Below are positions 9,919 to 17,968 of a stretch of 64,000 nt of DNA, piece by piece (the first letter of the stretch is position 1; each line of letters opens with the position of its first letter). The notes under the pieces are model-generated. The model was not told the origin of the DNA. It worked only from the letters and a program-made list of their open reading frames with translations, and searched no databases. Made by a program: the position numbers and the translations under genes. The stretch is from a bacterium (GTDB lineage Bacteria; Bacillota; Clostridia; Oscillospirales; Oscillospiraceae), in assembly GCA_004560375.1 (NCBI GenBank), contig SFVC01000001.1:73811-137810 (forward strand), written 5' to 3'.

Positions 9919-10248
9919 ATGGAGAAAGAAAAAACGGTTAGCGCCGCCGTGGAACCGGAGGTTAAAAAGAAGGGCGGCAGAAAGGTTATGACGGCGGAGG
10001 AAAAGGCCGCCGCGGCCAAGGCCCGCAAGGAGAGCAAGGCGAAGGCGGAGAGCCTGAAGCCGGTGGTCGTGGTGCAGTTCCAGGGCGGCGAGGCCGACGT
10101 GGACAGCCTGGTGGAGGCGGCCAAGGCCGACTTCAAGGAGAACAAGAAGCGCACGCCCATCACGGATTTGAAGCTGTATGTCAAGCCGGAGGAGCGCACG
10201 GCCTACTACGTGGTGAACGAGAAGCACCACGGGAGCGTGACCTTTTAA
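9919..10248 (+). CDS. Small basic DUF6465-like protein
   Basis: 109 residues from ATG 9919; a GTG at 9913 is nearer to the AGGAG site (9903-9907), so the start could be two codons earlier. The first 50 residues are Lys/Ala/Glu-rich (KKGGRKVMTAEEKAAAAKAR), resembling a flexible basic tail. The last 60 form a small alpha/beta domain ending YYVVNEKHHGSVTF. This matches a family common in Clostridia annotated DUF6465; its function is not known. The Lys/Ala-rich tail suggests nucleic-acid or envelope contact, but that is only a guess. It has its own promoter and a bidirectional terminator, so it is monocistronic. Confidence 0.75.
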   Translation: MEKEKTVSAAVEPEVKKKGGRKVMTAEEKAAAAKARKESKAKAESLKPVVVVQFQGGEADVDSLVEAAKADFKENKKRTPITDLKLYVKPEERTAYYVVNEKHHGSVTF

Positions 10249-10257
10249 GGAACAGAC

Positions 10258-10291
10258 AAAGCCCCGCAATGCGTCAGCATTGCGGGGCTTT
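10258..10291. terminator. Bidirectional terminator between DUF6465-like gene and argH
   Basis: Perfect 15-bp stem (AAAGCCCCGCAATGC with its complement) and a 4-nt loop, with A-run/T-run flanks on both strands. It serves the two converging genes. Confidence 0.92.
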
Positions 10292-10301
10292 GTGCTGGGG
10301 T

Positions 10302-11681
10302 TCAGCTCCGGGCGGCGATGAACTCCTCAATCAGTTTAATTTGCTTCTTGACGCTGCTCTCCGACGGCCCGCCGTAGACCTTGCGCCCGTTGACGCAGGC
10401 CCGCAGCCGCAGCGCGTCGTACACGTCCCACTCGAACAGGGGGGACACGGCCTGGAACTCCTTCAGCGGCAGGGTGTCCAGCGTCCTGCCCTTTTCCAGG
10501 CACAGGTTCACCAGGCGGCCCACGATCATATACGCCTCCCGGAAGGGCACCCCCTTCTTCACCAGGTAGTCGGCGCAGTCGGTGGCGTTGATGAAGCCCA
10601 CCGAGGCGGCCCGGGCCATGGCCTTCTTCTTTACGGACAGGGTGTCCAGCATGGCGGTGAACACGGGCACGCACTGCTCCACGGTGTCGAAGGCGTCGAA
10701 CACCGGCTCCTTGTCCTCCTGCATATCCTTGTTGTAGGCCAGGGGGAGGCCCTTCATCACCGTCAGCAGGGTGATCAGCGAGCCGTACACCCGCCCCGTC
10801 TTGCCCCGCACCAGCTCCGCCACGTCCGGGTTCTTCTTCTGGGGCATGATGGACGAGCCGGTGGAGTAGGCGTCGTCCAGCTCCACGAATTTGAACTCCC
10901 AGGAGCACCACAGGATGATCTCCTCGGAGAACCGGGACAGGTGCATCATCAGGATGGACAGGGCGGACAGCAGCTCGATGGCGTAGTCCCGGTCGCCCAC
11001 CGTGTCCAGGGAGTTGTCGGTGGGCTTGGGGAAACCCAGGGCCCGGGCGGTCTGGAACCGATCCACCGGGTAGGTGGAGGTGGCCAGGGCGCCGCAGCCC
11101 AGGGGGCACTCGTCCAGCCGGGCGCGGCAGTCCTCCAGCCGGGTCACGTCCCGGCGGAGCATATTGGCGTAGGCCATCATATAGTGGCCGAAGGTGACGG
11201 GCTGGGCCCGCTGGAGATGGGTATAGCCGGGCATGACGGTGGACAGGTGGGCCTTGGCCTTCTTCACCAGCACCCGCTCCAGCTCCAGCACCAGGCCGAT
11301 GACCCGGGGGATCTCCTCCTTTACATACAGCCGGAAATCGGTGGCCACCTGATCGTTGCGGGAGCGGGCGGTGTGCAGCCGCTTGCCCGTCTTGCCGATC
11401 CGCTGGGTGAGCAGGGCCTCGATGTTCATGTGGATGTCCTCGTTGTCCAGGGAGAACTCCACCTGCTCCGCCTCGATGTCCGCCAGGATGGCCTCCAGGC
11501 CCGCCACAATCTTTTCCGCCTCGTCCGGCTGGATGATCCCCGTTTTACCCAGCATGGCGGCGTGGGCGATGGAGCCCCGGATGTCCTGGCCGTAGAGCCG
11601 CGCGTCAAAGCGGATGGAGGAATTGAAGCCGTTGACCAGGGTGTCGGTCTCCTTCTGGAACCGGCCCGCCCAGAGTTTCAT
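10302..11681 (-). CDS. argH: Argininosuccinate lyase
   Basis: 459 residues, standard length. The superfamily signature GSSIMPQKKNPD (near residue 280) and an N-terminal LWAGRFQKETD identify it. HTARSRNDQVATDF and TVMPGYTHLQRAQP are the other conserved blocks. It would cleave argininosuccinate to arginine and fumarate in the cytoplasm, the last step of arginine synthesis. ATG at 11681 follows AGAAGGAGCG. It lies 61 nt behind the DUF4358 lipoprotein gene, in the same direction as argG, the transglutaminase and the lipoprotein, so it may be read from the argG promoter or from an unseen one close by. Confidence 0.96.
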   Translation of the reverse strand: MKLWAGRFQKETDTLVNGFNSSIRFDARLYGQDIRGSIAHAAMLGKTGIIQPDEAEKIVAGLEAILADIEAEQVEFSLDNEDIHMNIEALLTQRIGKTGKRLHTARSRNDQVATDFRLYVKEEIPRVIGLVLELERVLVKKAKAHLSTVMPGYTHLQRAQPVTFGHYMMAYANMLRRDVTRLEDCRARLDECPLGCGALATSTYPVDRFQTARALGFPKPTDNSLDTVGDRDYAIELLSALSILMMHLSRFSEEIILWCSWEFKFVELDDAYSTGSSIMPQKKNPDVAELVRGKTGRVYGSLITLLTVMKGLPLAYNKDMQEDKEPVFDAFDTVEQCVPVFTAMLDTLSVKKKAMARAASVGFINATDCADYLVKKGVPFREAYMIVGRLVNLCLEKGRTLDTLPLKEFQAVSPLFEWDVYDALRLRACVNGRKVYGGPSESSVKKQIKLIEEFIAARS

Positions 11682-11742
11682 AAGTGATCGCTCCTTCTGT
11701 CTGCTTGTATGGGGCCCCTTCCGCCCATGTACTGAAATTGTC

Positions 11743-12261
11743 TTACTTGTCCTGGAAGCTGTCCCGGAAGGCGTTTTGCACCAGCCCGTTCTTCTGGCAG
11801 ACGATGAGGGCCACGTACCGCCCCTCCCGGACGATCACCGCCTGCTCCGTCAGGGGCACCTGGCTGGGGTCGTACTCCCGGAAGGTGCCCTGCCGCTGCT
11901 CCACGTGCTTGTGGAGGGAGTCCATCAGGGCGGCGGCGCTGCCCGCGTCCTTCAGCTTGACCACCGCGATCTCCTCCGCGGAGCCCGCCTTGGCGCAGGC
12001 GTAAAAATATTCGTCCACCAGCTGATAGTCCAGATCGGACAGGTAGGTAAAGTCCGTCTCCGCCAGCGTCCCGCCCCCATGGCTTGTGACAATCGTCAGC
12101 TCCGGCAGGGTGGGATCCGCCGCGACCAGTTTGTCCAGCAGGGCGCTCATGTCCACGTCCTTGCCGGGATCCGCCTGCTCCTTGGGGGCACAGCCCCAGG
12201 CGCAGGCCGGCAGCAGCGCCGCCAGGGCCAGGCAGGCCAGCCTTTTCATGAAGTTCATCAC
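11743..12261 (-). CDS. DUF4358-like lipoprotein
   Basis: 172 residues. The N-terminus MKRLACLALAALLPACAWGC is a lipoprotein signal peptide; either Cys could be the lipidated residue, the second (AWGC) being followed by a polar stretch. The mature part contains FTYLSDLDYQLVDEYF and AEEIAVVKLKD, features of the DUF4358 family of Clostridia, of unknown function. It follows the transglutaminase-like gene by 16 nt, so the two are probably co-transcribed and act outside the membrane. An ATG at residue 5 (MKRLACL) is the more likely start given the signal peptide. Confidence 0.75.
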   Translation of the reverse strand: MMNFMKRLACLALAALLPACAWGCAPKEQADPGKDVDMSALLDKLVAADPTLPELTIVTSHGGGTLAETDFTYLSDLDYQLVDEYFYACAKAGSAEEIAVVKLKDAGSAAALMDSLHKHVEQRQGTFREYDPSQVPLTEQAVIVREGRYVALIVCQKNGLVQNAFRDSFQDK

Positions 12262-12277
12262 GCGTCCCTCCCTTTTC

Positions 12278-13522
12278 TCAGGAGATGATCACGCTGCCGC
12301 CGATCCCCTCGGGAATCGGGACAGTGGTGGGAAACGCGTCGTCCACAGGGATGTCCCCGCCGGGATCGTCCCCGAGATCGCCCAAATCCGCCGGCTCCAG
12401 GCCAAAGGCCTCGGCAATGGCCTGGATGACGGCCTTGCCCTCGGGAGAGGAGGAGTCAAAGCCGGGTTCCGGCTCGTCGTCGTCATACCGCTCCATCAGC
12501 AGGCCCAGGATGTCGTTCCCGTCCTCTCCGGGGTACCACAGAGCCTGGAAATAGGAGTTCTCCATGGTGGCGTTGATGGCGTTTTCCAGCACGCTCACCA
12601 GGAAGTTGGCCGTGGACTGCTCTTCCTCGGTGAGGGGCGTTTTGAAGCGGAAGTACACCGCGCCCAGGCCCTCGTCCACGGCTTTTTTGAACTGGGCGGG
12701 CACGTCCAGCAGGCCGTCCAGCTCCACGCTGTTTTGCACCGCGGGGGAATACTTCACGCTGTCCGCCACCGGCAGGGCGGAGCCGTCCCAGCTGTGGCCC
12801 ATGCCGCAGATGGCGTCGGTCATGTTGAAGTTGGCGAACTCCGCCCCATGGGCGTCGCTGTACACGTCCACATGATACCACTGATCCGGCTCCAGCTCCA
12901 CCAGATCCCAGGAGTGGTAGTCGTTGTGGACGATGTGGCAGTCCATGCCCAACATATTCATGAACAGGCGGAAGGTGGTGGCGTAGCCCACGCACACCGC
13001 GTTTTTGCTTTTCAGCACGTCGTGGGGAGTGAAGGGGCTGCCGCCGCTGCCGGGGCGGACGATCACGCCGTCGGAGCCGTTGTTGCCGATGTTGGCCACC
13101 ATCCACCGGTAGACGGCCAGCTCCTTCTCGTAGTTGTCCATGCCGTCCGAGAGCACCTCGTCCAGCACGTCCTTGGCCATCTTCAGGGTATCCTTGTCCT
13201 CGGCGCTGAGCTGGCTGTCGTCCCCGCTCTTGTAGGCGTCGGAGATGTGGGTGGTGGAGCGGATCTCGTACTCCCCGGCCACCTTGTAGCCGTCCTCCTG
13301 GTAGGTGTTCTCCTGCTCCTCCGCCTTGGCCCAGCGCTCCTTCTGCTCGGCAATGAAGGCGCCCATCTGGTTGGCGTAGTCCCGCTGGGCCTGGGCCTGG
13401 TACACGTTCAACCCCAGGCTCCCCACAAGGCACAGGGCCAGCAGCCCCGCCCCCACGCCTTTGGCGACTTTGATCCCCTTGCCGGGGGCCTTGTGTTCCA
13501 TCGTCTCGGTCTCAGTACTCAT
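12278..13522 (-). CDS. Membrane-anchored transglutaminase-like protein
   Basis: 414 residues. A cytoplasmic tail of about 20 residues is followed by one membrane segment (about 21-40, GAGLLALCLVGSLGLNVY) and then an extracellular part. The papain-like transglutaminase core carries the triad in order: Cys in NAVCVGYA, His in DYHSWDLV and Asp in WYHVDVYSD (about 175-235). A helical region (45-150) precedes it and an acidic Asp/Glu/Pro-rich tail ends it. Such proteins are typically cell-surface peptidases or transglutaminases; the substrate is not predictable. It sits between argG and argH with a DUF4358 lipoprotein, which is odd for arginine synthesis genes. Confidence 0.8.
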   Translation of the reverse strand: MSTETETMEHKAPGKGIKVAKGVGAGLLALCLVGSLGLNVYQAQAQRDYANQMGAFIAEQKERWAKAEEQENTYQEDGYKVAGEYEIRSTTHISDAYKSGDDSQLSAEDKDTLKMAKDVLDEVLSDGMDNYEKELAVYRWMVANIGNNGSDGVIVRPGSGGSPFTPHDVLKSKNAVCVGYATTFRLFMNMLGMDCHIVHNDYHSWDLVELEPDQWYHVDVYSDAHGAEFANFNMTDAICGMGHSWDGSALPVADSVKYSPAVQNSVELDGLLDVPAQFKKAVDEGLGAVYFRFKTPLTEEEQSTANFLVSVLENAINATMENSYFQALWYPGEDGNDILGLLMERYDDDEPEPGFDSSSPEGKAVIQAIAEAFGLEPADLGDLGDDPGGDIPVDDAFPTTVPIPEGIGGSVIIS

Positions 13523-13597
13523 GGTGTTCCTCCTTAAAACATGGCGCTTGAGGAACCCACTGGATTCCTCCGCCCTCCCTGGGAGGGCATGGAACCA

Positions 13598-13673
13598 GTA
13601 TACTACAAAATGGGGACGGTTTGTATTAAACTATGCTTAAGATGCGGTAACACCCCGGTAACAGGTCTGTTAC
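13598..13673 (-). promoter_or_regulatory. Promoter and repeat-type operator upstream of the transglutaminase gene
   Basis: On the minus strand a TATACT -10 (13603-13598) has a weak -35 (ATACAA, 13626-13621). Further upstream lie two direct copies of GGTAACA (13646-13652 and 13657-13663), 11 bp apart, and a palindrome GTAACAG-GT-CTGTTAC (13658-13673). Direct repeats with an 11-bp step are typical of OmpR/PhoB-class response regulators, but no such regulator is encoded here. Confidence 0.45.
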
Positions 13674-13712
13674 GAAAGCGCAATCCCACCTACAGGGCGT
13701 AACGGCGGCGCC

Positions 13713-14927
13713 CTACAGGCGGCCCTGCTCCCGCAGGGCCTGCACCTTGTCCGGCAGGCCCCAGAGGCTGATGAAGCCGGTGGCGTCGGCCTGGTTGTAG
13801 TCGCTCTCCTCGAAGGTCACCAGATCCTCGGAGTACAGCGTCTCCGGGGAGGTGACGGAGGAGGTGATGAGGTTGCCCTTGTACAGCTTCAGGGTCACCG
13901 TGCCGGTGACGTGCTTCTGGGTGTCCACGGCGAAGGCCTGGAGGGCCTCCCGCAGGGGGGTGAACCACTTGCCGTTGTAGAGCAGGTCGGCGAAGTCCAC
14001 CGCCAGCTTCTGCTTCATGTGCTTGGTGTCCTTGTCCAGGGTGATCATCTCCAGCACCTCGTGGGCCCGGTAGAGGATGGTGCCGCCGGGGGTCTCGTAC
14101 ACGCCCCGATCCTTCATACCCACCAGCCGGTTCTCCACGATGTCCAGCAGGCCGATGCCGTTGGCCCCGCCCAGCTCGTTCAGCTTGCGGATGATGTCGG
14201 AGGGCTTCAGCTTCTCCCCGTTGACGGCCACGGGCCGGCCCTGCTCAAAGTCCAGGGTCACCGTGGTGGGGGTGTCGGGGGCCTGCATGGGGGATACCCC
14301 CATCTCCAGGAACCCGGGCAGATCATACTTGGGCTCGTTGGCGGGATCCTCCAGATCCAGCCCTTCGTGGCTCAGGTGCCACAGGTTCTTGTCCTTGGAG
14401 TAGCTGGTCTCCCGGGAGATCCGCAGGGGGACGTGGTGGGCCTCGGCGTAGTCGATCTCCTCCTCCCGGCTGCGGATGGTCCACTCCCGCCAGGGGGCGA
14501 TGATCTTCATGTCCGGGGCAAAGCGGCGGATGGCCAGCTCAAAGCGCACCTGATCGTTGCCCTTGCCGGTGCAGCCGTGGCAGATGGCGTCCGCCCCCTC
14601 CTCCCGGGCGATCTCCACCAGCCGGCGGGCGATCACCGGCCGGGCGAAGGCGGTGCCCAGCAGATAGTCCTCGTACTTGGCCCCCATCATCATGGAGGGC
14701 AGGATCACCTCGTCCACCATGGCGTCGGTGAGATCCTCCACCCGGATCTTGGCCGCGCCGGTCTCCAGGGCCTTCTCTTCGATGCCGTCCAGCTCGTCCC
14801 CCTGGCCCACGTCGGCGGCCACGGCGATGATCTCCGGGTTGTTGTAGTTCTCCTTGAGCCACGGGATGATGATGGACGTGTCCAGCCCGCCGGAATAGGC
14901 AAGCACAACCTTCTTGATCTCAGTCAT
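13713..14927 (-). CDS. argG: Argininosuccinate synthase
   Basis: 404 residues, usual length. The N-terminal PP-loop [16 protein letters not shown] binds ATP; conserved blocks [28 protein letters not shown] and NGEKL follow. It condenses citrulline and aspartate to argininosuccinate. ATG at 14927 is preceded by GGAGGAAAC. Its upstream region has a clear promoter with one ARG box next to the -35 and another 70 nt further out, so ArgR/AhrC control by arginine is predicted. argF, argB and the others are not in the window. Confidence 0.97.
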   Translation of the reverse strand: MTEIKKVVLAYSGGLDTSIIIPWLKENYNNPEIIAVAADVGQGDELDGIEEKALETGAAKIRVEDLTDAMVDEVILPSMMMGAKYEDYLLGTAFARPVIARRLVEIAREEGADAICHGCTGKGNDQVRFELAIRRFAPDMKIIAPWREWTIRSREEEIDYAEAHHVPLRISRETSYSKDKNLWHLSHEGLDLEDPANEPKYDLPGFLEMGVSPMQAPDTPTTVTLDFEQGRPVAVNGEKLKPSDIIRKLNELGGANGIGLLDIVENRLVGMKDRGVYETPGGTILYRAHEVLEMITLDKDTKHMKQKLAVDFADLLYNGKWFTPLREALQAFAVDTQKHVTGTVTLKLYKGNLITSSVTSPETLYSEDLVTFEESDYNQADATGFISLWGLPDKVQALREQGRL

Positions 14928-14984
14928 TGCGGTTTCCTCCGTTTCCCTCTTGCCAAACAGCCCTGACGGGATGTTTTACTTGTG

Positions 14985-15036
14985 AGTATACCCCACCGCC
15001 CTGGTTATTTCAATCCCTAAACTGCATAATTATCCC
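14985..15036 (-). promoter_or_regulatory. argG promoter with proximal ARG box
   Basis: Minus-strand TTGAAA (15013-15008), 17-nt spacer and TATACT (14990-14985). An ARG box, TGCATAATTATCCC at 15023-15036, fits the TGNATWWWWATNCA consensus at 13 of 14 positions and lies 10 bp upstream of the -35. Confidence 0.75.
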
Positions 15037-15106
15037 AAAGTATTCCCGCCACAATGGGTGATATTCACGATTTCAGGGGGTTTGCCGGCGTTTTCCAGGC
15101 GACGTA

Positions 15107-15120
15107 TGAATATATATGCT
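15107..15120. promoter_or_regulatory. Distal ARG box
   Basis: TGAATATATATGCT matches the ARG-box consensus at 13 of 14 positions. It is 84 bp (about eight helical turns) from the proximal box, a spacing compatible with a looped ArgR hexamer. Confidence 0.6.
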
Positions 15121-15165
15121 GTTTTGAGCGAAATAAGAGGGACGCCCGGGCCGGATCCGGGGAAA

Positions 15166-15200
15166 GGCAGGCGGCGGGGGCAATGACCCCGCCGCCTGCC
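15166..15200 (-). terminator. Terminator of the NhaC-family carrier gene
   Basis: Perfect 14-bp GC-rich stem (15166-15179 with 15187-15200), loop of 7, followed on the minus strand by TTTCC. It lies 27 nt after the carrier stop codon. Confidence 0.8.
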
Positions 15201-15226
15201 GGTATGTATGAGTGAGACAGCGCTCG

Positions 15227-16966
15227 TCACGCCGCCCGCTGTGCGCGGCCCTTGGCCAGGAACAGGAAGGCCAGCATCAGCACCACGCCGATGGGCAGGG
15301 CGAGGAGCCCCGGCGCGCCCATAAAGGCCAGCACTCCCGCGAGAAGATAGGAGATCCCCGCGATCACCGCGCAGGAGATGGCATAGGGTAGCTGGGTGGA
15401 CACATGGTTTACGTGATCGCACTGGGCGCCGGCGGAGGCCATGATGGTGGTGTCCGAGATGGGGGAGCAGTGATCGCCGCACACCGCCCCCGCCATGCAG
15501 GCGGAGATGCAGATGATGGCCAGGGGGTTGTCCATGGAGAACACGTTCTGCACGATGGGGATGAGGATGCCGAAGGTGCCCCAGGAGGTGCCGGTGGCAA
15601 AGGCCAGCAGGCAGCCCACCGCGAACACCAGGACGGGCAGCAGCATCTGGATGCCGGAGGCGGAGCGCACGAAGTCCCGGACGAAGAACTTGGCCCCCAG
15701 GGATCCGGTCATGCTGTTCAGCGACCAGGCGAAGGTGAGGATCAGGATGGCGGGCACCATGGCCTTGAAGCCCTCGGGGAAGCAGTCCATCATCGTCTTG
15801 AAGGACATGGCGCGGCGGATGGCGTAGTAGACCAGCGTGAACGCCAGTCCGGCGGCGGAGCCCAGCATCAGGCCCAGGGGGGAGTCGCAGTCGGAGAAGG
15901 CGGTGATGAAATCAACGCCGGAGAAGAAGCCGCCGGTGTAGATCATGCCGATGACGCAGCTGATGACCAGCACCACGATGGGCAGCACCAGATCCAGCAC
16001 GGAGCCGTGGGTCTCGTCTATCTCCTCGTCCATCATGGCGTAGGGGTTGGAGCCGGAGAACAGGTCGTCGTTGTCCACGGCGTTGCGCTCAAATTTGGCC
16101 ATGGGGCCAAAGTCGGCCTTCAGCAGCACCAGCCCCACCATCATCAAGATGGTGAGCAGGGCGTAGAAGTTATAGGGGATGGCCCGCATGAACAGGTTCA
16201 GGCCCTGTCCGTCCTCGGCGAAGCCGGCCACGGCGGCGGCCCAGGAGGAAATGGGGGCGATGATGCAGATGGGGGCGGCGGTGGCGTCGATGAGGTAGGC
16301 CAGCTTGACCCGGGACACCTTGTGCTTGTCGGTGACGGGCCGCATGACGGAGCCCACGGTGAGGCAGTTGAAATAGTCGTCGATGAAGATCAGGCCGCCC
16401 AGCAGAATGGTGGCCAGCTGGGCCCCCACTCGGGACTTGATGTTTTTCTGGGCCCAGCGGCCGAAGGCGGCGGATCCTCCCGCCTTGTTCATCAGGCACA
16501 CCATGATGCCCAGTATGACCAGGAACACCAGGATGCCCACGTTGCCGGCGATGGAGTCGGCGATGCCGTCCTGGAACACATGGAGGACGGTGCCCTCAAA
16601 GTTGAAGTTGGAGTAGAGCAGGCCGCCCACCAGAATGCCGATGAACAGGGAGGAGTACACCTCCTTGGTGATCAACGCCAGGGCGATGGCGATGATGGGG
16701 GGCAGCAGAGACCAGATGGTGTTGAAAAAGCGGCTGGGGGACTGGATGTAGCCCACGTACCCGCTGTCGGCGCAGGTCTCGCAGGGGATGGCCTGGCCGT
16801 CGTCGGACAGCACCACCCCCAGGGCGCCGCAGTCGGGGCACTCCACGTACTTGGTGCCGGTCAGCTCGGTGGGATCTTCCGGAGCGGCAAAGGCGGTGGT
16901 AGTCAGGGCGAGGATCAGCAGGATGATCAGCGCCAGCAGGCCCAGACGGTTTCTTCTCGTTCTCAT
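15227..16966 (-). CDS. NhaC-family carrier, probable lysine transporter (LysW type) with N-terminal zinc-ribbon-like segment
   Basis: 579 residues from ATG 16966 (AGAAGGGAAA 9 nt upstream). A signal-like hydrophobic segment (about 6-28) ends at AFA. Next comes a short segment with CPDCG and CETC, a four-cysteine zinc-ribbon or rubredoxin-like knuckle (about 43-67). From about 80 to the end are some 11-12 membrane segments of the Na+/H+ antiporter NhaC superfamily (LGGLIFIDDYFNCLTVG, CGDHCSPISDTTIMAS). On sequence alone it would be called a Na+/H+ antiporter. The lysine riboswitch directly upstream points instead to the LysW subgroup, proposed lysine carriers. The cysteine segment would lie outside the membrane if the leader is cleaved, which is unusual. 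Confidence 0.85.
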   Translation of the reverse strand: MRTRRNRLGLLALIILLILALTTTAFAAPEDPTELTGTKYVECPDCGALGVVLSDDGQAIPCETCADSGYVGYIQSPSRFFNTIWSLLPPIIAIALALITKEVYSSLFIGILVGGLLYSNFNFEGTVLHVFQDGIADSIAGNVGILVFLVILGIMVCLMNKAGGSAAFGRWAQKNIKSRVGAQLATILLGGLIFIDDYFNCLTVGSVMRPVTDKHKVSRVKLAYLIDATAAPICIIAPISSWAAAVAGFAEDGQGLNLFMRAIPYNFYALLTILMMVGLVLLKADFGPMAKFERNAVDNDDLFSGSNPYAMMDEEIDETHGSVLDLVLPIVVLVISCVIGMIYTGGFFSGVDFITAFSDCDSPLGLMLGSAAGLAFTLVYYAIRRAMSFKTMMDCFPEGFKAMVPAILILTFAWSLNSMTGSLGAKFFVRDFVRSASGIQMLLPVLVFAVGCLLAFATGTSWGTFGILIPIVQNVFSMDNPLAIICISACMAGAVCGDHCSPISDTTIMASAGAQCDHVNHVSTQLPYAISCAVIAGISYLLAGVLAFMGAPGLLALPIGVVLMLAFLFLAKGRAQRAA

Positions 16967-17009
16967 GTTCTCATTTCCCTTCTGCAAGTATACCGTATGA
17001 CCACAAAAA

Positions 17010-17037
17010 GGGGCGCTTCCGCAGGAGGAAGCGCCCC
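17010..17037 (-). terminator. Riboswitch-controlled transcription terminator (expression platform)
   Basis: On the minus strand an 11-bp stem GGGGCGCTTCC / GGAAGCGCCCC is followed by TTTTTGTGG. It lies between the lysine aptamer and the carrier start, the place expected for a leader terminator. Confidence 0.85.
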
Positions 17038-17073
17038 AAAGCAGATGTAAGACATTCCGCAAGGCAAAGAACC

Positions 17074-17233
17074 GGATAGCGCTCCACATTTCGTGACAGT
17101 CCGGGGGATGTTCTCCCACGGCCCAGGCTGGGGGCTTGGCCGGCCCCGCGCCTTCGGCGGGCGTCCCTCTCCCGCGAAGCCGGCCTGCCGGGCCGTTGGC
17201 TCCGCGGTACGCATGGCGTCCGCGCCTCTATCA
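17074..17233 (-). ncRNA. Lysine riboswitch (L box) aptamer
   Basis: Read on the minus strand the element starts GATAGAGGCGCGGA and ends GGAGCGCTATCC, so GATAG pairs with CTATC to close P1. Conserved L-box blocks lie between in the right order: GCCGAAGGCG in the middle, then GGACTGTCACGAAA near the 3' side. A terminator hairpin follows at 17037-17010. A promoter precedes it. In known cases lysine binding favours the terminator and shuts off lysine synthesis or uptake genes; the NhaC-type carrier downstream is therefore a candidate lysine importer. Confidence 0.93.
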
Positions 17234-17260
17234 GACGGTATTTACTTGAAATATACAAGG

Positions 17261-17289
17261 ATAATACTACTTGTTTACCAGCTTGTCAA
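17261..17289 (-). promoter_or_regulatory. Promoter of the lysine-riboswitch transcript
   Basis: Minus-strand TTGACA (17289-17284), 17-nt spacer, TATTAT (17266-17261). Transcription would start near 17254, about 20 nt before the aptamer. Confidence 0.88.
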
Positions 17290-17314
17290 GAGGGAGGACG
17301 CATTTCCCCGGAGG

Positions 17315-17953
17315 TTATCCCGGCGCGTCCTGGGGAAAACAGGGCGCAATCACCGCCCAGATCCGCTCCGCCACCTCCTCCGGCGTGCCGGATCCGTCCA
17401 CCACCGCCACCCGCTCCACATTCTCCAGCCGCCGGAAGGCCTCGAAATACAGCTCCCGGGTGCGGCGCAGCCGCTCCTCCCCGTCAAAGATCTCCTCCAC
17501 CGTGCGGTTTTGGCGGATCCGCTCCAGGGCGGTCTCCACCGGCACGTCCAGAAATACCGTGAGGGTGGGCCGCAGCAGCCCCGCGCTCAGGGCGTTGGCC
17601 TGGATCACCCAGTCCATGTCCACATCCACGCTGTGGTAGGCGTAGGAGGAAAAGTAGTAGCGGTCGCTGACCACGGTGATCCCCTTGTCCAGGACGGCGC
17701 ACAGGCCGTCCACCTCGTTCACCAGGTGATCGATGCGGTCGGCGGCGTACAGCGCGGCGATCACCCGGGGATCCGCCGTCACCCGGCCGGTGAAGATCTG
17801 CCGGATCAGCGAGCCCACGGGGCCGCCGGTGGGCTCCCGGGTGGCCAGGCAGCGCACCCCCATGCTCTCCAGGCGGGCTGTCAGCCGCCCGATCTGGCTG
17901 CTCTTGCCGGAGCCGTCGATGCCCTCCAGGGCGATGAATTTTCCTTGTTCCAT
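17315..17953 (-). CDS. tmk: Thymidylate kinase
   Basis: 212 residues. P-loop ALEGIDGSGKSSQ at residues 7-19, the DRYYFSSYAYH motif near residue 95 and LID residues around NRTVEEIFDGEERLR. It would phosphorylate dTMP to dTDP. ATG at 17953; the mscS-like gene ends 16 nt upstream, so the two are probably cotranscribed. Its 3' end lies just upstream of the lysine-riboswitch promoter. Confidence 0.95.
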   Translation of the reverse strand: MEQGKFIALEGIDGSGKSSQIGRLTARLESMGVRCLATREPTGGPVGSLIRQIFTGRVTADPRVIAALYAADRIDHLVNEVDGLCAVLDKGITVVSDRYYFSSYAYHSVDVDMDWVIQANALSAGLLRPTLTVFLDVPVETALERIRQNRTVEEIFDGEERLRRTRELYFEAFRRLENVERVAVVDGSGTPEEVAERIWAVIAPCFPQDAPG

Positions 17954-17968
17954 GGCGCTGTACTCCTC

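Noticed and set aside
10269..11687. A 472-codon plus-strand frame opposite argH
   Set aside because: Complete overlap with argH, composition typical of a shadow.
15227..16966. Plain Na+/H+ antiporter annotation
   Set aside because: The lysine riboswitch directly upstream makes a lysine carrier of the same superfamily the better call.
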